Positions 61,797-64,000 of a stretch of 64,000 nucleotides of DNA are shown piece by piece. How positions within the stretch are numbered: position 1 is the first letter of the stretch; each line of letters begins with the position of its first letter. The stretch is from contig JANPYM010000002.1 in NCBI GenBank assembly GCA_025890175.1, positions 2,618,006-2,682,005 of the forward strand, read 5' to 3'. The notes beneath the pieces were generated by a model that had not been told where the DNA came from, ran no database searches, and saw only the letters and a list, made by a program, of their open reading frames with translations. Both the position numbers and the translations under genes were made by a program. The stretch is from Ciborinia camelliae. Its lineage: Eukaryota; Ascomycota; Leotiomycetes; Helotiales; Sclerotiniaceae.

Positions 61797-64000
61797 TATT
61801 TTGCGCCATCAATCGGGGCTTCCTTCAAATTCAGGCTTATGCGCCATCGATCGGGGCTTCCTTTATGCGCCAAGCACATGGACATCAGCTCCACATTCTG
61901 TTCAAATTTTCATATGCCAGAGCCTTGTCGGCATTGCAAATTACACTCGCCCTCTCTCTTCTATTTCTGTGTTGTTAAATCATTTCACAAGATTTGAATT
62001 TTTTGTTGCTTTTTGCCTTTTGATTTTTCCTTCTTACTTTCATATATTTTGTTGTGCCAGAAAAGGCTGGACTCCGACCGTCAGGGGAGATTAGTTATGT
62101 CGTTCGCCTATAAGACGTGTTATGGCAGTGCGCTGTGCCATATTTTGTTTGAGTTGCAAGTACCCTATTAGGTATATTATTACCTACCTTCAGCTAAGAG
62201 GGAAATTGTAGTTTCTCTTCATTTCTTCACTCCAACCTCATTTTTTGTACATTAGTTAATTGATTGATTCTATCTATTACTAGCGCTTGCATACAATCCA
62301 TTCACAGCACACAACCATATTTTATTGCCCCTCCATCGTTATTAAATCCGTGTAACTTTTGTCCTGACCGTTGTTCATTATTGGGATGAACCCTCCAATC
62401 AAATCAAATGTGGTCGCGCTGTTTGGCCAACCCCGCCATCATCTCTGTCGCCGAGTACGAATGCTGATGTTTGCCTTTTATGTCTTTCGCCCGAATATTT
62501 CGAACCGCTTTTTGACTTGGGCGTTTACCTTTTTTTTTAATTATTTACTGAACATAATATGGCATCTTTCTCTTCATTTCCATTCATGCTCCTCCAATTA
62601 TACATAATCCAATAATATCTATCTACCAAGTGTCCGTACTTCTTCGCAGCAATCACTTGCATCATATTTCACCTGCAATAGTAAAATTCCACTTTCTACA
62701 TTTGTCTAGATTTATTTTAAAGTTGAAAATACCATTATAATGCACATGCTTGATCCACAGTATCAGATCATGCATCCTACAATCCGATCATCACATTCCA
62801 TCACATCTCATCTTCGATCTCCTCCTCCCGCCGCAAGGGTGCCTTGATATGGCCCCCACCTTTCTCCCATCATCTCCTTCTGCTCTTATATTTAGCTCTT
62901 CAATCCATGAATACGTGCTCCAATCCGATTTTGTGACCGATAGTAAGGTCTTACATTGCATTCAGGCTTCCCCTTCCCGCGCCATACATATAGAGAATGC
63001 CTTTCATGCTTATACGTCGCAATAGTATAAACGATGTGGCCTATTTTACTGGCCGTGCTATTATATTCTAGATCCGTCTTTTCATTAACAATATAACGCA
63101 ACACGGAACTTTGCCTTCTTCTTCCTATTTGGTCAGCACAAGGTAGTCAATTGTTGCTCTTGCTTACTTAATGGCAATCATGGTATTATTTCCTGCAAGT
63201 TTACCAGCGTAAGGTAATCTTACATCGGTATAATTGTTGATATTTGAAAAATGATAAACCATTTTTGGGGGGTAGATATTTGTACGACATCCAAAAGTCG
63301 CTTGGGATAAGTCATTCATAGTGGGTATCAACTTTCATCGAAAAGTACCTAGAAATTGAGACTAAACGTAAAAGCAATATATAGATATCTTTTTTCCCCG
63401 TTCCCCGTTCCCCAATTTCCAATTTCCGGGTCAGTCAAACGCCATCATGCGGATGCGGTAGTTCGCCGCACAGCTGGAAATTTTTCATCGATCAGCTGAG
63501 TAATGTGGAGAGCCGCATAATAAGATCGTAGTAAGTCTTGTCTGTATACTCGAGTAATACACTGTACATTTTTTAACAGTAAAATTTTGGGGTTTTTTGC
63601 TTATTACGGTTATAAGATTATATGCTTATCAGATTATTAGCTTATTATTAAATTTGATTAGCTGCTAGATCTAGACTCTCCGAGTCTAGAGGAATAGTAT
63701 TTAGTAACAGTAATCACTTTGACTCTCCACAAGATGTCATCACTTTCGCGATCATGGGACTACTGATCCGTACATGGTAGATGAAAATCGATTTATTCTA
63801 TAGGTGTACAAGTAGGTAGTTTCAACAATACACATCCACGTAGGTACCTACCTATTTATGAATCATTGATGCATTTTGTAATCTTATCTATTCTCATCTC
63901 ACCTCACCTCCTCATTTCTCATCTTCTTTTCTTTTTGCGAATTCTTGATATATACTCAGGTAGGGATACTCAAAATATGATATATATATACCTATACCTA
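61797..64000. other. 2.2-kb right flank, no gene supported
   Basis: Pyrimidine-rich on the plus strand up to about 63.0 kb, like leader DNA, then AT-rich to the end. The motif gcgccatc(a/g)atcggggcttcctt is repeated at 61803-61825 and 61841-61863. TACCTAGGTA-like sequences lie at about 62180 and 63838. A gene starting beyond the window may own this leader. Confidence 0.4.
61803..61863 (+). repeat. Two copies of a 23-bp unit
   Basis: First copy gcgccatcaatcggggcttc+ctt at 61803-61825. The second at 61841-61863 differs by one base (a/g). They lie immediately after the stop codon of the upstream gene. Confidence 0.85.

Overview
The window is fungal nuclear DNA, almost certainly from a filamentous ascomycete. 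Coding regions are interrupted by short introns of about 45-140 bp with GT..AG ends and CTRAC/CTRAY branch-like motifs. There are two Zn2Cys6 transcription factors, and intergenic DNA is long and AT-leaning. Gene content, low GC and recurrent TACCTAGGTA-type intergenic motifs would fit a leotiomycete such as the Botrytis/Sclerotinia group; that placement is inference from style, not proof. I see no bacterial, phage or CRISPR structure. Exon joins were made by hand from splice motifs, reading frame and remembered family conservation; no search was run.

Layout. 0.5-2.0 kb: low-complexity coiled-coil protein (+). 2.7-3.5 kb: NECAP-type clathrin accessory protein (-), divergent from eIF2B alpha (+, 4.0-5.2 kb). 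6.2-6.6 kb: small single-pass membrane protein (+). 7.0-7.7 kb: RNase P/MRP subunit Pop4 (-), divergent from a large glycerol-3-phosphate/DHAP acyltransferase (+, 8.0-10.7 kb). 10.7-17.6 kb: nearly 7 kb with no supported gene. 17.6-18.7 kb: zinc-type alcohol dehydrogenase-like MDR oxidoreductase (-). 18.7-24.4 kb: 5.6 kb without a gene, ending at the xylanase regulator XlnR/Xyr1 (+, 24.4-27.6 kb). 28.6-31.2 kb: SulP anion transporter with STAS domain (-). 34.2-35.1 kb: enoyl-CoA hydratase/isomerase (-). 37.3-38.3 kb: frameshifted M14 zinc-carboxypeptidase relic (+). 40.8-43.3 kb: a second Zn2Cys6 regulator that looks like CLR-2/ClrB/ManR (+). 44.9-46.7 kb: NEDD8 E1 regulatory subunit Ula1/APPBP1 (-), divergent from ribose-5-phosphate isomerase (+, 47.2-48.6 kb). 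49.6-51.9 kb: ten-exon secreted type-B carboxylesterase (-). 52.8-53.2 kb: AT-rich island. 53.7-55.2 kb: HEI10/CCNB1IP1-type meiotic RING protein (+). 55.7-57.2 kb and 61.1-61.8 kb: proteins of unknown function (+).

Most genes are unrelated housekeeping functions (endocytosis, translation, tRNA processing, lipid synthesis, neddylation, pentose phosphate pathway, meiosis). The one possible functional theme is plant-biomass use: a XlnR homologue and a CLR-2-like regulator lie about 13 kb apart, with a secreted carboxylesterase and a dead secreted carboxypeptidase nearby. I did not find a convincing new biological system. The best leads are the regulator pair, a probable GC-AG intron in ULA1, an 87-bp inverted-repeat element, the protease relic, the N-terminally extended ribose-5-phosphate isomerase, and the two long non-coding tracts.
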